Positions 1 to 9,003 are shown, counted from the first letter of the stretch. The stretch: DNA of 52,777 nucleotides from Vitreoscilla sp. (GCA_018780145.1 JADMKA010000057.1:1-52777); one strand, 5' to 3'. Translations and numbers: made by a program. Notes: generated by a model not told the origin, from the letters alone.

Positions 1-547
1 AGGCCTGCTGGCCTTGCAGCGGCACCACGCCGAACTTGTCGTTCAGGCGGATCTCCGCGATGCGGTGGATCTGGCGCAGGCACTCGGCACGCTCGAAGGC
101 CGGCGAGCCGTGCAGGCGGCGGGCGAAGGTGTCGATGATCTCGCGGCGCGACAAGCCCGTGCCGCGCGGCCCGCGCACCGCCAGGATGAAGGGGAAGCCG
201 AAGCGCGCGTTGTAGTCGGCGTTCAGCTGCTGAAGCTGCGCAAACTCCGCGGGTGTGCAGTCGGTGAGGCCGGCGCGGCTCTGCTCGCCGGTGGACTCGG
301 CCGTCAAGGCCTTGCTGACCATGGCTTTCCCGGCCAGCTCGGGGTGGGCGCGGATCAGGGCCAGCTGCGCGTCGCCGGGCGCCTCGCGCACCACCCGCGC
401 CAGGGCGTGCTTGAGGGCGGCCAGGCTGGCGAAGGGGCGCGCGGCCCAGGCGGCCTGGGCGATCCAGGGCGAGTGCTCGTAGATGCCCTCCAGCAGGGCG
501 ACGAACGCGTCGCGACGGGCGGCGTTGAGGGTGTCCAGGGTCAGCAC
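1..547 (-). CDS. uraD: OHCU decarboxylase UraD (3' end cut by window edge)
   Basis: Decarboxylates 2-oxo-4-hydroxy-4-carboxy-5-ureidoimidazoline to S-allantoin, the last of the three steps from urate. About 182 residues are visible, close to the usual full length, so only the extreme C-terminus is missing. Family marks seen: HPELAGKA, whose His (residue 68) matches the catalytic histidine, FGFPFILAVRG near residue 125, and a C-terminal stretch ending EIRLNDKFG. The start is a GTG at 547, chosen because GGGAG lies seven bases upstream; the GTG a few codons further upstream runs into a stop. It begins 4 bp after the puuE stop, so the two are probably cotranscribed. Confidence 0.93.
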   Translation of the reverse strand, partial: MLTLDTLNAARRDAFVALLEGIYEHSPWIAQAAWAARPFASLAALKHALARVVREAPGDAQLALIRAHPELAGKAMVSKALTAESTGEQSRAGLTDCTPAEFAQLQQLNADYNARFGFPFILAVRGPRGTGLSRREIIDTFARRLHGSPAFERAECLRQIHRIAEIRLNDKFGVVPLQGQQA

Positions 548-551
548 GGTG

Positions 552-1490
552 TCACTCCCAGACGAAAGCGGTGGCGGCGTCGAACGGGTGGGTGGCCTTC
601 CAGTGGCGGGCGATGTCGACGCGCCGGGCGACCCACACCTTGTCGTGCTGCTCGACATGGTCGAGGAAGCGCTGCAGCGCGCGCAGGCGGCCGGGCCGCC
701 CCAGCAAGCGGCAGTGCATGCCCACGCTCATCATCGACGGGCGCTCGGCGCCCTCGGCGTAGAGCACGTCGAAGCTGTCGCACAGGTACTGGAAGAACTC
801 GTCGCCGTGGCTGAAACCCTGAGGCAGCGAGAAGCGCATGTCGTTGGTGTCCAGCGTGTAGGGCAACACCAGATGCGGGGCCAGCGTGCCGTCGCCACGG
901 CGCACCTGCAGCCAGAAGGGCAGGTCGTCGCCGTAGTAGTCGCTGTCGTACTCGAAGCCGCCGTGCTCGGCCACCAGGCGGCGGGTGTTGGGGCTGTCCC
1001 GGCCGGTGTACCAGCCGAGGGGCCGCTGGCCGGTCAGGCGCTCGATGATCTCCATGCCACGCTGCAGGTGCTGCCGCTCGATGCTCTCCTCGAGGTTCTG
1101 GTAGTGGATCCAGCGCCAGCCGTGGCAGGCGATCTCGTGGCCCGCTTCGACGAAGGCGGCGGTGACTTCGGGGCAGCGCTCCAGCGCCATCGCGACGCCA
1201 AACACGGTGAGCGGCAGGCCGCGCCGCTCGAACTCGCGCAGCAAGCGCCACACGCCCACGCGAGCGCCGTATTCGTAGATGCCCTCCATGCTCAGGTGCC
1301 GGGCCGGGTAGCTGGCCGGGTTGAACATCTCGGAGAGGAACTGCTCGCTGCCCGCATCCCCATGCAGCACCGAGTTCTCGCCGCCTTCTTCGTAGTTCAG
1401 CACGAACTGCAGGGCGATGCGGGCCTGGCCCGGCCATTGCGCGTGGGGCGGGTGGCGGCCGTGGCCTCTCAAGTCCCTGGGGTAGTTCAT
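552..1490 (-). CDS. puuE: Allantoinase PuuE (polysaccharide-deacetylase fold)
   Basis: A 312-residue protein of the cofactor-independent allantoinase type, which hydrolyses allantoin to allantoate in the cytoplasm and is unrelated to classical AllB amidohydrolases. Recognisable blocks are MNYPRDLRGHG at the N-terminus, FVLNYEEGGENSVLHGD, GHEIACHGWRWIHYQ (the NodB-like deacetylase core) and WYTGRDSPNTRRL. The ATG overlaps the stop of the upstream GntR gene as ATGA, so translation is probably coupled to the regulator. It directly precedes uraD, giving consecutive pathway steps. Length is normal and no lesion is seen. Confidence 0.94.
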   Translation of the reverse strand: MNYPRDLRGHGRHPPHAQWPGQARIALQFVLNYEEGGENSVLHGDAGSEQFLSEMFNPASYPARHLSMEGIYEYGARVGVWRLLREFERRGLPLTVFGVAMALERCPEVTAAFVEAGHEIACHGWRWIHYQNLEESIERQHLQRGMEIIERLTGQRPLGWYTGRDSPNTRRLVAEHGGFEYDSDYYGDDLPFWLQVRRGDGTLAPHLVLPYTLDTNDMRFSLPQGFSHGDEFFQYLCDSFDVLYAEGAERPSMMSVGMHCRLLGRPGRLRALQRFLDHVEQHDKVWVARRVDIARHWKATHPFDAATAFVWE

Positions 1491-2254
1491 GCGCGCTTCT
1501 TCTTCGGGGCGGGGGGTGGCTGCAGCACCTCGGCCAGGTCGCCGGTGCGCGGGTGCAGCCGCAGGTTGCGTTCGACATTGCCCAGGTGGCCGCTCATCAG
1601 CCGGGCCGCGGCGCGGCTGTCGCGCCGGGCCAGCGCGTCGACGATGGCCACGTGCTCGGCGTGCGAGGCCTCCGCTGAGTGGGCGGACTGCATCATCAGC
1701 GAGACCAGCGACGAACGCGAAAGCAGGTCGCCCAGCAGCTCGGCCAGAACCTCGTTGCCCAGCAGCCGGGCCAGCAGCACGTGGAAGTCGGCCAGCAGGC
1801 GGGTGCGGCCGGGCACGTCGGTGCGGGCGATGGCGGTGGCTTCGTCGGCCAGGTGGGCGCGCAGGCGGGCGAGCTGGACGTCGGTGAGGCCCTCGCACAA
1901 GCGCTTGACCAGGCCGGCCTCGATCATCGCCCGGGCCTCGAAGACCTGGCGCGCCTCCTCGGCGCTGGGCTGGCGCACGAAGGCGCCGCGGCCCGGCTCC
2001 AGCGCGACCAGGCGGTCCCGCGAGAGCTGGTTCAGCGCCTGGCGCACGATGGTGCGCGAGACCTTGAAGATGTCCGCGATGCGTTGCTCGGCCAGCTTGG
2101 TGCCGGGCATCAGGCGCCGCTCGACGATGGCCGCGCTGACCGCGTCGACGATGCGGCGCGTGGTGGTGAGGGCGTCGTCGCCACCACCGGCCGGCGGGCG
2201 AGGGCCGGCCGGCGCGGGGCGGATCACCTTCAGGCTGGGGCTGCTGCGCGGCAT
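1487..2254 (-). CDS. GntR-family (FCD type) transcriptional regulator of purine catabolism
   Basis: A 255-residue regulator with an N-terminal winged helix (about residues 25-90; IVERRLMPGTKLAEQRIADI followed by FKVSRTIVRQALNQL) and an all-helical FCD ligand-binding domain (about 95-235) containing FEARAMIEAGLV and the metal/ligand histidines typical of the fold (DFHVLLARLLGN, HAEHVAIVDAL, MSGHLGNVERNL). It ends in a basic KKKRA tail. It is the first gene of the leftward regulator-puuE-uraD unit and lies divergent to uraH-puuD. The perfect palindrome in the shared promoter region is its most likely operator. The effector is unknown; a purine breakdown intermediate such as urate or allantoin is a reasonable inference. 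Start chosen at the ATG giving MPRSSPSLK. Confidence 0.9.
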   Translation of the reverse strand: MPRSSPSLKVIRPAPAGPRPPAGGGDDALTTTRRIVDAVSAAIVERRLMPGTKLAEQRIADIFKVSRTIVRQALNQLSRDRLVALEPGRGAFVRQPSAEEARQVFEARAMIEAGLVKRLCEGLTDVQLARLRAHLADEATAIARTDVPGRTRLLADFHVLLARLLGNEVLAELLGDLLSRSSLVSLMMQSAHSAEASHAEHVAIVDALARRDSRAAARLMSGHLGNVERNLRLHPRTGDLAEVLQPPPAPKKKRA

Positions 2255-2276
2255 CGTGGTGGCTTGCGGTGTATGC

Positions 2277-2294
2277 CAAAGTGTATACACTTTG
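2277..2294. promoter_or_regulatory. Perfect 18-bp palindrome, candidate GntR operator
   Basis: CAAAGTGTATACACTTTG is fully self-complementary and AT-rich against the surrounding GC-rich DNA. It sits 23 bp upstream of the GntR start and 42 bp upstream of the uraH start, in the only intergenic space between the two divergent units. A central TGTATACA core is typical of FCD-type GntR operators. One bound dimer here could control both directions. No confident -35/-10 pair could be assigned. Confidence 0.7.
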
Positions 2295-2335
2295 ACGCCA
2301 TTGACAACCACCGCCGGCGCCCCAGCCGAACGCCC

Positions 2336-2683
2336 ATGGGCCAGCTCACCACCCACGTGCTCGACACCATGAACGGTTGCCCGGCTGCCGGCATGGCCGT
2401 CACCCTCTGGCGCGTCGGCGAGGCCTCGGCGCTGCGCAGCCTGGTGCTCAACCACGATGGCCGCGCCGACGGCCCGCTGCTGCAGGGCGAGGCGTTCACA
2501 CCGGGCCGCTACCGGTTGGTCTTCGGCGTGGCAGCCTACTTCCGCGCCCGTGGCGTGGTGCTGCCCGAGCCGCCTTTCCTGGACGAGGTGCCGCTGGATT
2601 TCGGCATCGCCGACACGGCCGCCCACTACCACGTGCCCTTGCTCGCCAGCCCCTGGGCCTACTCCACCTACCGGGGCAGTTGA
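2336..2683 (+). CDS. uraH: 5-Hydroxyisourate hydrolase (transthyretin-like)
   Basis: A 115-residue transthyretin-related protein that hydrolyses 5-hydroxyisourate to OHCU, the product of urate oxidation by the next gene. The N-terminal GQLTTHVLDT block carries the catalytic His; the middle has GRYRLVFGVAAYF; the C-terminus ends with the family tetrapeptide YRGS after HYHVPLLASPWAYST. There is no signal peptide in the chosen form, which starts at the ATG giving MGQLTTHV, so a cytoplasmic location is inferred. Its stop overlaps the puuD start (TGATG), so the two are translationally coupled. Confidence 0.95.
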   Translation: MGQLTTHVLDTMNGCPAAGMAVTLWRVGEASALRSLVLNHDGRADGPLLQGEAFTPGRYRLVFGVAAYFRARGVVLPEPPFLDEVPLDFGIADTAAHYHVPLLASPWAYSTYRGS

Positions 2684-3876
2684 TGGAGGCCTACCTGCTG
2701 GACTGGGCCAACCTGCTGCTGCGCTGGGCCCATGTGGTCACCGCCATCGCCTGGGTGGGCTCGTCGTTCTATTTCGTCTTCCTCGACTCCAGCCTGACGA
2801 AGCCCACCGATCCCGCGCTGAAGGCCCAGGGTGTCGATGGCGAGCTGTGGGCCGTGCATGGTGGCGGCTTCTACAACCCGCAGAAGTACCTCGTCGCGCC
2901 CCGCACGCTGCCGGATCACCTGCACTGGTTCTACTGGGAGAGCTACAGCACCTGGCTGACCGGCTTCGGCCTGTTCACGGTGCTGTACCTGTTCAATGCC
3001 GGCAGCTTCCTGATCGACAAGACGGTGTTCGACTGGTCCGCGCCGTCCGCCGTGGCGGTGGCGCTGGGCTTCCTGGCGGTGTTCTGGGCGGTCTACGACG
3101 GCCTGTGCCGTGTCTTCGGCCAGCGGCCGGGCGGTGACCGCATCGTCGCGGCCGGTGTGCTGGTGCTGGTGGCCGCCACCGCGTGGCTGGCCTGCCACTG
3201 GTTTGCCGGCCGCGCGGCGTTCCTGCTCACCGGTGCGGCGATCGCCACCGCGATGAGCGCCAACGTCTTCTTCTGGATCATCCCGGGACAGCGAACGGTC
3301 GTGGCGCAGATGAAGGCCGGCCAGCCGGTCGATCCGGTGCATGGCCAGCGCGCCAAGCAGCGCAGCGTCCACAACACCTACTTCACCTTGCCGGTGCTGG
3401 TGGCCATGTTGTCCAACCACTACGGCTGGCTGGTGCAGGGGCGCTTCAACTGGGTCGTTCTGCTGCTGTTGATGACCGCCGGTGCGCTGATCCGGCACGC
3501 CTTCGTCGCGCGGCATGCGTCGCTTCGGGATGGCCGGCCGGTGTCCTGGGCGGGCGCTGTCGTCGGCGTGCTGCTGCTGCTCGGTGTGGCCGTGGCGCTG
3601 GCGCCGCCGCCCTCGTCTCGCGCTGGTGCATCGGCAGAGCCGGTGCGCTTCAACCAGGTGCAGGCGGTGATCCAGCAACGCTGCGTGCTGTGCCACAACG
3701 CCGAGGTGCAGAACAAGAACGTGGCCCTGCACACCGAGGCGCTGATCCGCGGCCAGGCCCAGGCGATCCACCAGCAGGCGGTGCTCCTGAAGCTGATGCC
3801 GATGAACAACGCCACCCAGATCACCGACGACGAACGCCAGCTGCTGCGCCGCTGGTACGAGAGCGGCATGCCCTGA
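2683..3876 (+). CDS. puuD: Membrane urate hydroxylase PuuD with C-terminal cytochrome c domain
   Basis: A 397-residue membrane protein that oxidises urate to 5-hydroxyisourate and passes electrons to a cytochrome, replacing soluble urate oxidase. The first ~310 residues hold about eight hydrophobic segments with conserved blocks WAHVVTAIAWVGSSFYF, HWFYWESYSTW and HNTYFTLPVLVAMLSNHYGW. A linker follows, then a class I cytochrome c domain with haem motif CVLCH (C334, C337, H338) and a Met-rich candidate axial-ligand segment (LKLMPMNN). The fused cytochrome implies that oxidation feeds the respiratory chain and that the haem domain faces the periplasm. Start overlaps the uraH stop. A 101-bp gap with no obvious terminator separates it from the next gene. 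Confidence 0.94.
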   Translation: MEAYLLDWANLLLRWAHVVTAIAWVGSSFYFVFLDSSLTKPTDPALKAQGVDGELWAVHGGGFYNPQKYLVAPRTLPDHLHWFYWESYSTWLTGFGLFTVLYLFNAGSFLIDKTVFDWSAPSAVAVALGFLAVFWAVYDGLCRVFGQRPGGDRIVAAGVLVLVAATAWLACHWFAGRAAFLLTGAAIATAMSANVFFWIIPGQRTVVAQMKAGQPVDPVHGQRAKQRSVHNTYFTLPVLVAMLSNHYGWLVQGRFNWVVLLLLMTAGALIRHAFVARHASLRDGRPVSWAGAVVGVLLLLGVAVALAPPPSSRAGASAEPVRFNQVQAVIQQRCVLCHNAEVQNKNVALHTEALIRGQAQAIHQQAVLLKLMPMNNATQITDDERQLLRRWYESGMP

Positions 3877-3977
3877 GTGGCCTGGCGCCGGTCATCACTC
3901 ATCCTGGGGATGTCGGCGGGGTAACAAAAGGTACACGATCCTTCCTTCAGGCCCGCAAGAGGCCAAGGAGGGGTCCC

Positions 3978-6900
3978 ATGCGAGCCCGTGCGGAAACCGC
4001 ACCCGCGAAGCACCGCAGCCATCCTGGCGCGGCGTGGGCGTTGCTGTGCCTGCTGGCATCCTGCGGCGGCGGAGGCGACAGCGCCGAACCCCGTCCCAGC
4101 GCCGGAGCAGCCGGGCGCGCCCGGGTGATGGAGGCAACGCCAGCCACCGGCGAGGCGGCCACCCAGGGGGTCTTCTCGCCGCTCTACGACTGGCCGCTGA
4201 TCGCCATCCATGCGGTGCTGCTGCCCGACGGCAGGGTGCTGAGCTACGGCACCGATTCGGTCGGTACCCAGACCGGTTACTTCAGCTACGACGTCTGGGA
4301 CAGCAGCCAGGCGCCCGATGCCGGCCACCAGACCCTGCCCAACGGCAGCGGCACCGACCTGTTCTGCAGCTCCCAGCTGCTGCTGCCTGGCCCGACCGGC
4401 CCGCGCGTGATGATCGCCGGTGGCGACAACTGGACCGGCACCGCCACCGCCAACACCGGCAACACCAACGGCAACCTGTTCGATCCGGCGGACAACTCGC
4501 TGACGCGCAATGGCGACATGATCCTGCCGCGCTGGTACGCCAGCGCCACCATGCTGGTCAACGGCGAGGTGCTGGTGCAGGGCGGCTCCGGCGGCGAGGC
4601 GCACCCGGAAATCCGTGGCGTCGATGGCCGCTTCCGGCTGCTGTCGACCAACACCCAGGGGCTGGACCCCTACTACCCGCGCAACATCGTGGCGCCGGAC
4701 GGCCGGGTGTTCGGCGTGGACAGTGGCGGCAGGATGTACTACCTCGATCCGGCCACCGAGGCCTTGCAGCCCGCTGGCCAGTTCGACCTGTCCTACGGGG
4801 GGCCCGACAGCAGCGCGGTGCTGTTCCGGCCTGGCCGCCTGCTGCAGTACGGCGGCAACTCCACCGGCGCGCTGGTGATCGACATCACCGGCGGCTCGCC
4901 GGTGGTCACGCCCACGCAGTCGCTGTCGTCCCAGCGCCGCTACACCACCGGGACCGTGCTGCCCGACGGCCAGGTGCTGGCGATCGGCGGCAGCCCGGAG
5001 TGGAACGGTCTGGGCGGTGCGGCGCTCAACGCCGAGATCTGGAGCCCGCAGACAGGGCAATGGTCGATCGGCGCCAGCGGCGCGGTGGCACGCCTGTACC
5101 ACGCCACCGCCCTGCTGCTGCCGGATGCCACCGTGCTGGTCGCCGGCGGCGGCGCACCGGGCCCGCTGACCAACCTGAACGCCGAGATCTACCACCCGCC
5201 CTACCTGTTCACGCCCGAAGGCGAATGGGCCCAGCGGCCGGCCATCACGGCGGTGCCGGACGCCCTGCAGATCGGCAAGACCCTGGCCATCGACGTGCTG
5301 ACGGACTCCGCGATCTCGCGCGTCACGCTGGTCAAGACCGGCTCGGTGACCCACGGCTGGAACATGGACCAGCGTTTCATCGAGCTGCCGTTTCGCGCGG
5401 AGGACCACCGCCTCTACGTGCAGGCACCCACCCGCGCCGCCGACGCGCCGCCCGGCTACTACCAGCTCTTCGTGTTCGACGCGGCAGGCGTTCCGTCGGT
5501 GGCCCGGATCCTGGCCCAAGGCGTCGCGGCGGATCCCCAGCCCGCGGTGGTGCCCAGCCTGGCCTCGCCAGGCAGCCAGTCGTCCACGCTCGGCGACCCA
5601 GTGGAGCTGACCCTGGTGGCGCAGGACCCGAACGGCGACGTGCTGCACTTCAGCGCCGCAGGCCTGCCGCCCGGGCTGGCCGTCGATGCGGACAGCGGGG
5701 TCGTCAGCGGGGTGCCGGACACCCCCGGCCAGTACGACGTGGTGCTGGCCGTCAGCGACGGCTACAACGCCGCCTCCGTCAGCCTGGTGTGGAGCGTCAG
5801 CGGCAGCCTTCCGCTGGTGATCGATCCCTGGGCGCCGATCGCACCGGTCCAGGCGCAGGTGGCCGTCGACCTGAGCGCCAGCGCCCAGGGCGAGCAGTTG
5901 CAGTACCGCTGGAATTTCGGCGACGGCAGCCCGATGACCGACTGGTCGCCCGATCCCCATGTGTCGCACACCTTCAGCTCGGCGGGCGGTTTCCGCGTCA
6001 CCGTCACGGTGCGTGATGCCCATGGCCTGGAGCTCAGCCAGAGCTTCCTGCAGACGGTCTACCTGCCCCCGGCCGAGGGCCGGGCAGGTGCCTCCTCGCC
6101 CTTGCTGGCCGAAGCGGGCCGGCTGTGGGTGGCCAACCCCGACAACGACAGCGTCAGCGTCTTCGACACGGCGAGCCTGGCCCTTCTCGCCGAGATCCCC
6201 GTGGGCAACGCGCCGCGCACGCTGGCCCGTGCGGTCGATGGCCGGGTGTGGGTCACCAACCTGCGCGGCGACAGCCTCAGCGTGATCGATCCGTCCGCCC
6301 TGGCCGTGCTGGCCACGGTGGTCATGCCGCGCGCCAGCCAGCCGTCGGGCATCGTGATGTCGGCGAACGGTTCGACGGCGTACGTGAGCCTGGAGGCGAG
6401 CGGCGTGGTGGTGAAGCTGGACACGGCGAGCTACGCGCAGACGGGCAGCGTGGGCGTGGGCGCGAACCCGCGGCACCTGGCACTGAGCGGGGACGGGGCG
6501 ACGCTGTACGTGTCGCGCTTCATCACCCCGCCGCTGCCGGGTGAAGGCACGGTCAGCGTGGTGCCCACGCCGGCCACCGGGGGCGAGCTGGTGCTGGTGG
6601 ACACCGCCAGCTTCAGCCTGGCCAGGACCATCGTGCTGCGCCACTCCGAGCTGCCCGACTTCGAGACCCAGGGCCGGGGCATTCCCAACTACCTGGGTGC
6701 GGTGGCACTGTCGCCGGACGGCAGCCAGGCCTACGTGCCCGCCAAGCAGGACAACATCCTGCGCGGCGCCCTGCGGGATGGGCAGGCGCTGACCTTCCAG
6801 AACACCGTGCGCGCCATCAGCGCGCGCATCGAGCTGGCCAGCGGGCAGGAGGACCTGGCGGGGCGGATCGACCACGACAACGCCAGCGTGGCCAGCGCGG

Positions 6901-8828
6901 CGCTGTTCGACCCACGCGGCGTGTATTTGTTCGTGGCCCTGGAGACCAGCCGCGAAGTGGCCCTGCTGGACGCGCACTCGCGGGCGCAACTGCTGCGGGT
7001 GGACGTCGGGCGGGCCCCGCAAGGCCTGGCGCTGTCGCCCGACGGCCTGAGCCTGTATGTCAGCAACTTCATGGATCGCACGGTCAGCGTGATCGACCTG
7101 AAACCGCTGCTCGAGCGGGGCGAGCTCAACCTGCCGGTGTTCGCCACGCTGAACGCGGTGGGCACCGACAAGCTCGGCGTGCAGGTGCTGCAGGGCAAGC
7201 AGCTGTTCTACGACGCGCGCGACCCGCGGCTGGCACGCGACCGCTACCTGAGCTGCGCCAGTTGCCACCACGACGGCGCGGCCGACGGCCGGGTGTGGGA
7301 TCTTGGCGATGCCGGGGAAGGCCTGCGCAACACCGTCAACCTGCGCGGGCGCGCGGCCATGGGCCAGGGCCCGTTGCACTGGAGTGCCAACTTCGACGAA
7401 CTGCAGGACTTCGAAGGCCAGATCCGGCGCCTGGCCGGTGGCAGCGGGCTGATGAGCGACGCGGCCTATTTCGCCGGCACGCGCAGCCAGCCGCTGGGCG
7501 ATGCCAAGGCCGGGCAGAGCGCAGAGCTCGACGCGCTGGCGGCTTACGTGGCCTCGCTGAACGCCTTCGAGCCCAGCGTGAACCGGCAGCCCGACGGCGG
7601 CCTCACCGCGGCGGCCACGGCGGGCAAGGCGGTGTTCCTGGCGCACAACTGTGCGGCCTGCCACGGCGGCACGGCCTTCACCCACTCGGCCACGCTGGGG
7701 CCGGTGGACATCGGCACGCTCAAGGCCAGCAGCGGGCAGCGGCTGGGGGCGGCGCTCACCGGGCTGGACGTGCCCACGCTGAGGGACGTGGCGCGCACGG
7801 CGCCGTACCTGCACGACGGCTCGGCGGCGACGCTGGAGGCGGCGGTGGGTGCGCACCGCGGGGTCACGATGCCGGCCGCCGACCTGGGCAACCTCGTGGC
7901 CTACCTGAAGGAGATCGGCCATGAGGAGGTCTCGGCACCCGACGGCGGCGCCGCAGGCCCGGGCAGCGGGCTCACCGGGCAGTACTTCGCCAATGCGGAT
8001 CTGGCCGGCAGCCCCATCCTGCAGCGCAACGAGGCGGTGAACGTCGATTGGGGAACCGGCTCGCCCGGTGGCCTGGTGCCGGCCGACGACTTCTCGGTGC
8101 GCTGGACCGGCCAGCTGCTGCCCACCACCAGCGGGTTGCACCAGTTGCGCACGTTGTCCGACGAAGGCGTGCGGGTTCGCGTCAACGGGAGCCTGGTGAT
8201 CGACCACTGGGCCGACCACGCTCTGGCCGCCGACACTTCGGAGCCGGTGCCGTTGACGGCCGGCGTGCCGGTGGACATCGTCGTGGAGTACCGCGAGCGC
8301 CTTGGCACTGCCCAGATGCGCCTGCTGTGGTTGCCGCCGGGCATGGTGTCCCATGCCGCGGTGCCCGCGAGCCAGCTGATGCCCGCTGCGCCCGCCACCG
8401 GCACCGGCCTGGTCGGCAGCTACTTCAACAACGCCAAGCTGCAAGGCCTGCCGGTCTGGCAGCGCATGGATGTGGTTGATTTCGACTGGGGCACCGGATC
8501 GCCGGGCGCCGGCCTGAACGCCGACAAGTTTTCGGTGCGCTGGTCCGGCACGCTGGAGGCCCCGTCGACAGGCAAGTACGTGTTCCAGACCCTGTCCGAC
8601 GAGGGCGTGCGGGTCTGGGTCAACGGCAAGCGGGTGATCGACCACTGGACGGCCCATGTCTCGGCGGTCGATACCTCCAAGGCCATCGCGCTGACGGCAG
8701 GGCAGCGCTACGCTGTCCGGGTCGAGTTCTTCGACGTCAGCGGCGCGGGCCTCGTCCAGCTGCGCTGGGCCACGCCCGGCACCAGCACGCAGGTGGTGAT
8801 CCCGATCGAGCGGCTCTATCCGTTCTGA
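3978..8828 (+). CDS. Giant lipoprotein: copper-radical (galactose-oxidase-type) oxidase fused to Ig/PKD, YVTN propeller, c-type cytochrome and two PA14 domains
   Basis: A 1616-residue predicted outer-surface lipoprotein (signal segment with lipobox LASC near residue 33, RBS AAGGAGGGG). Modules in order: Kelch-like propeller and DUF1929-type C-domain of galactose/glyoxal oxidases (about 50-525), He_PIG/cadherin-like domain (526-610), PKD domain (616-688), YVTN-type propeller (708-1045), cytochrome c peroxidase/MauG-like module with two haem motifs CASCH (1093-1097) and CAACH (1225-1229) plus TAPYLHDGS, then two PA14 domains (about 1330-1473 and 1476-1616) that resemble each other. The copper-radical residues appear conserved: Cys130 (FCSS), Tyr187 (RWYAS), Tyr374-His375 (RLYHAT), His459 (VTHGWNMDQR), matching Cys228, Tyr272, Tyr495, His496 and His581 of galactose oxidase. 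Substrate unknown; PA14 suggests binding to glycans. Electron transfer from the oxidase to the cytochrome is inference. Confidence 0.88.
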   Translation: MRARAETAPAKHRSHPGAAWALLCLLASCGGGGDSAEPRPSAGAAGRARVMEATPATGEAATQGVFSPLYDWPLIAIHAVLLPDGRVLSYGTDSVGTQTGYFSYDVWDSSQAPDAGHQTLPNGSGTDLFCSSQLLLPGPTGPRVMIAGGDNWTGTATANTGNTNGNLFDPADNSLTRNGDMILPRWYASATMLVNGEVLVQGGSGGEAHPEIRGVDGRFRLLSTNTQGLDPYYPRNIVAPDGRVFGVDSGGRMYYLDPATEALQPAGQFDLSYGGPDSSAVLFRPGRLLQYGGNSTGALVIDITGGSPVVTPTQSLSSQRRYTTGTVLPDGQVLAIGGSPEWNGLGGAALNAEIWSPQTGQWSIGASGAVARLYHATALLLPDATVLVAGGGAPGPLTNLNAEIYHPPYLFTPEGEWAQRPAITAVPDALQIGKTLAIDVLTDSAISRVTLVKTGSVTHGWNMDQRFIELPFRAEDHRLYVQAPTRAADAPPGYYQLFVFDAAGVPSVARILAQGVAADPQPAVVPSLASPGSQSSTLGDPVELTLVAQDPNGDVLHFSAAGLPPGLAVDADSGVVSGVPDTPGQYDVVLAVSDGYNAASVSLVWSVSGSLPLVIDPWAPIAPVQAQVAVDLSASAQGEQLQYRWNFGDGSPMTDWSPDPHVSHTFSSAGGFRVTVTVRDAHGLELSQSFLQTVYLPPAEGRAGASSPLLAEAGRLWVANPDNDSVSVFDTASLALLAEIPVGNAPRTLARAVDGRVWVTNLRGDSLSVIDPSALAVLATVVMPRASQPSGIVMSANGSTAYVSLEASGVVVKLDTASYAQTGSVGVGANPRHLALSGDGATLYVSRFITPPLPGEGTVSVVPTPATGGELVLVDTASFSLARTIVLRHSELPDFETQGRGIPNYLGAVALSPDGSQAYVPAKQDNILRGALRDGQALTFQNTVRAISARIELASGQEDLAGRIDHDNASVASAALFDPRGVYLFVALETSREVALLDAHSRAQLLRVDVGRAPQGLALSPDGLSLYVSNFMDRTVSVIDLKPLLERGELNLPVFATLNAVGTDKLGVQVLQGKQLFYDARDPRLARDRYLSCASCHHDGAADGRVWDLGDAGEGLRNTVNLRGRAAMGQGPLHWSANFDELQDFEGQIRRLAGGSGLMSDAAYFAGTRSQPLGDAKAGQSAELDALAAYVASLNAFEPSVNRQPDGGLTAAATAGKAVFLAHNCAACHGGTAFTHSATLGPVDIGTLKASSGQRLGAALTGLDVPTLRDVARTAPYLHDGSAATLEAAVGAHRGVTMPAADLGNLVAYLKEIGHEEVSAPDGGAAGPGSGLTGQYFANADLAGSPILQRNEAVNVDWGTGSPGGLVPADDFSVRWTGQLLPTTSGLHQLRTLSDEGVRVRVNGSLVIDHWADHALAADTSEPVPLTAGVPVDIVVEYRERLGTAQMRLLWLPPGMVSHAAVPASQLMPAAPATGTGLVGSYFNNAKLQGLPVWQRMDVVDFDWGTGSPGAGLNADKFSVRWSGTLEAPSTGKYVFQTLSDEGVRVWVNGKRVIDHWTAHVSAVDTSKAIALTAGQRYAVRVEFFDVSGAGLVQLRWATPGTSTQVVIPIERLYPF

Positions 8829-9003
8829 TTTCGGCCAGCGCCAGCGCGGCGACCAGCCCGCCGTGGAAAGACCAAATGGCCGCCATCACCCCTCGAACCG
8901 TGATCTCGCCGGTGGTTCGGCTGACGAAGGGCGTGGTGCCGACGGGCGGCGCTTGATCTGGCGCAACACCGTTTCCGCTGGCCTGAGGAACATTGCCAGC
9001 ACG

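Noticed and set aside
3420-8657. Very long open frame (1745 codons) on the minus strand opposite the oxidase fusion
   Set aside because: The translation is His/Gln/Arg/Ala-rich with no domain, and the plus strand has clear motifs throughout. Long antisense frames are common in very GC-rich genes.
8953-8966. Fnr box upstream of the Crp/Fnr gene
   Set aside because: Only one half (TTGAT) is good and the other half matches 3 of 5 bases; too weak for a separate feature.
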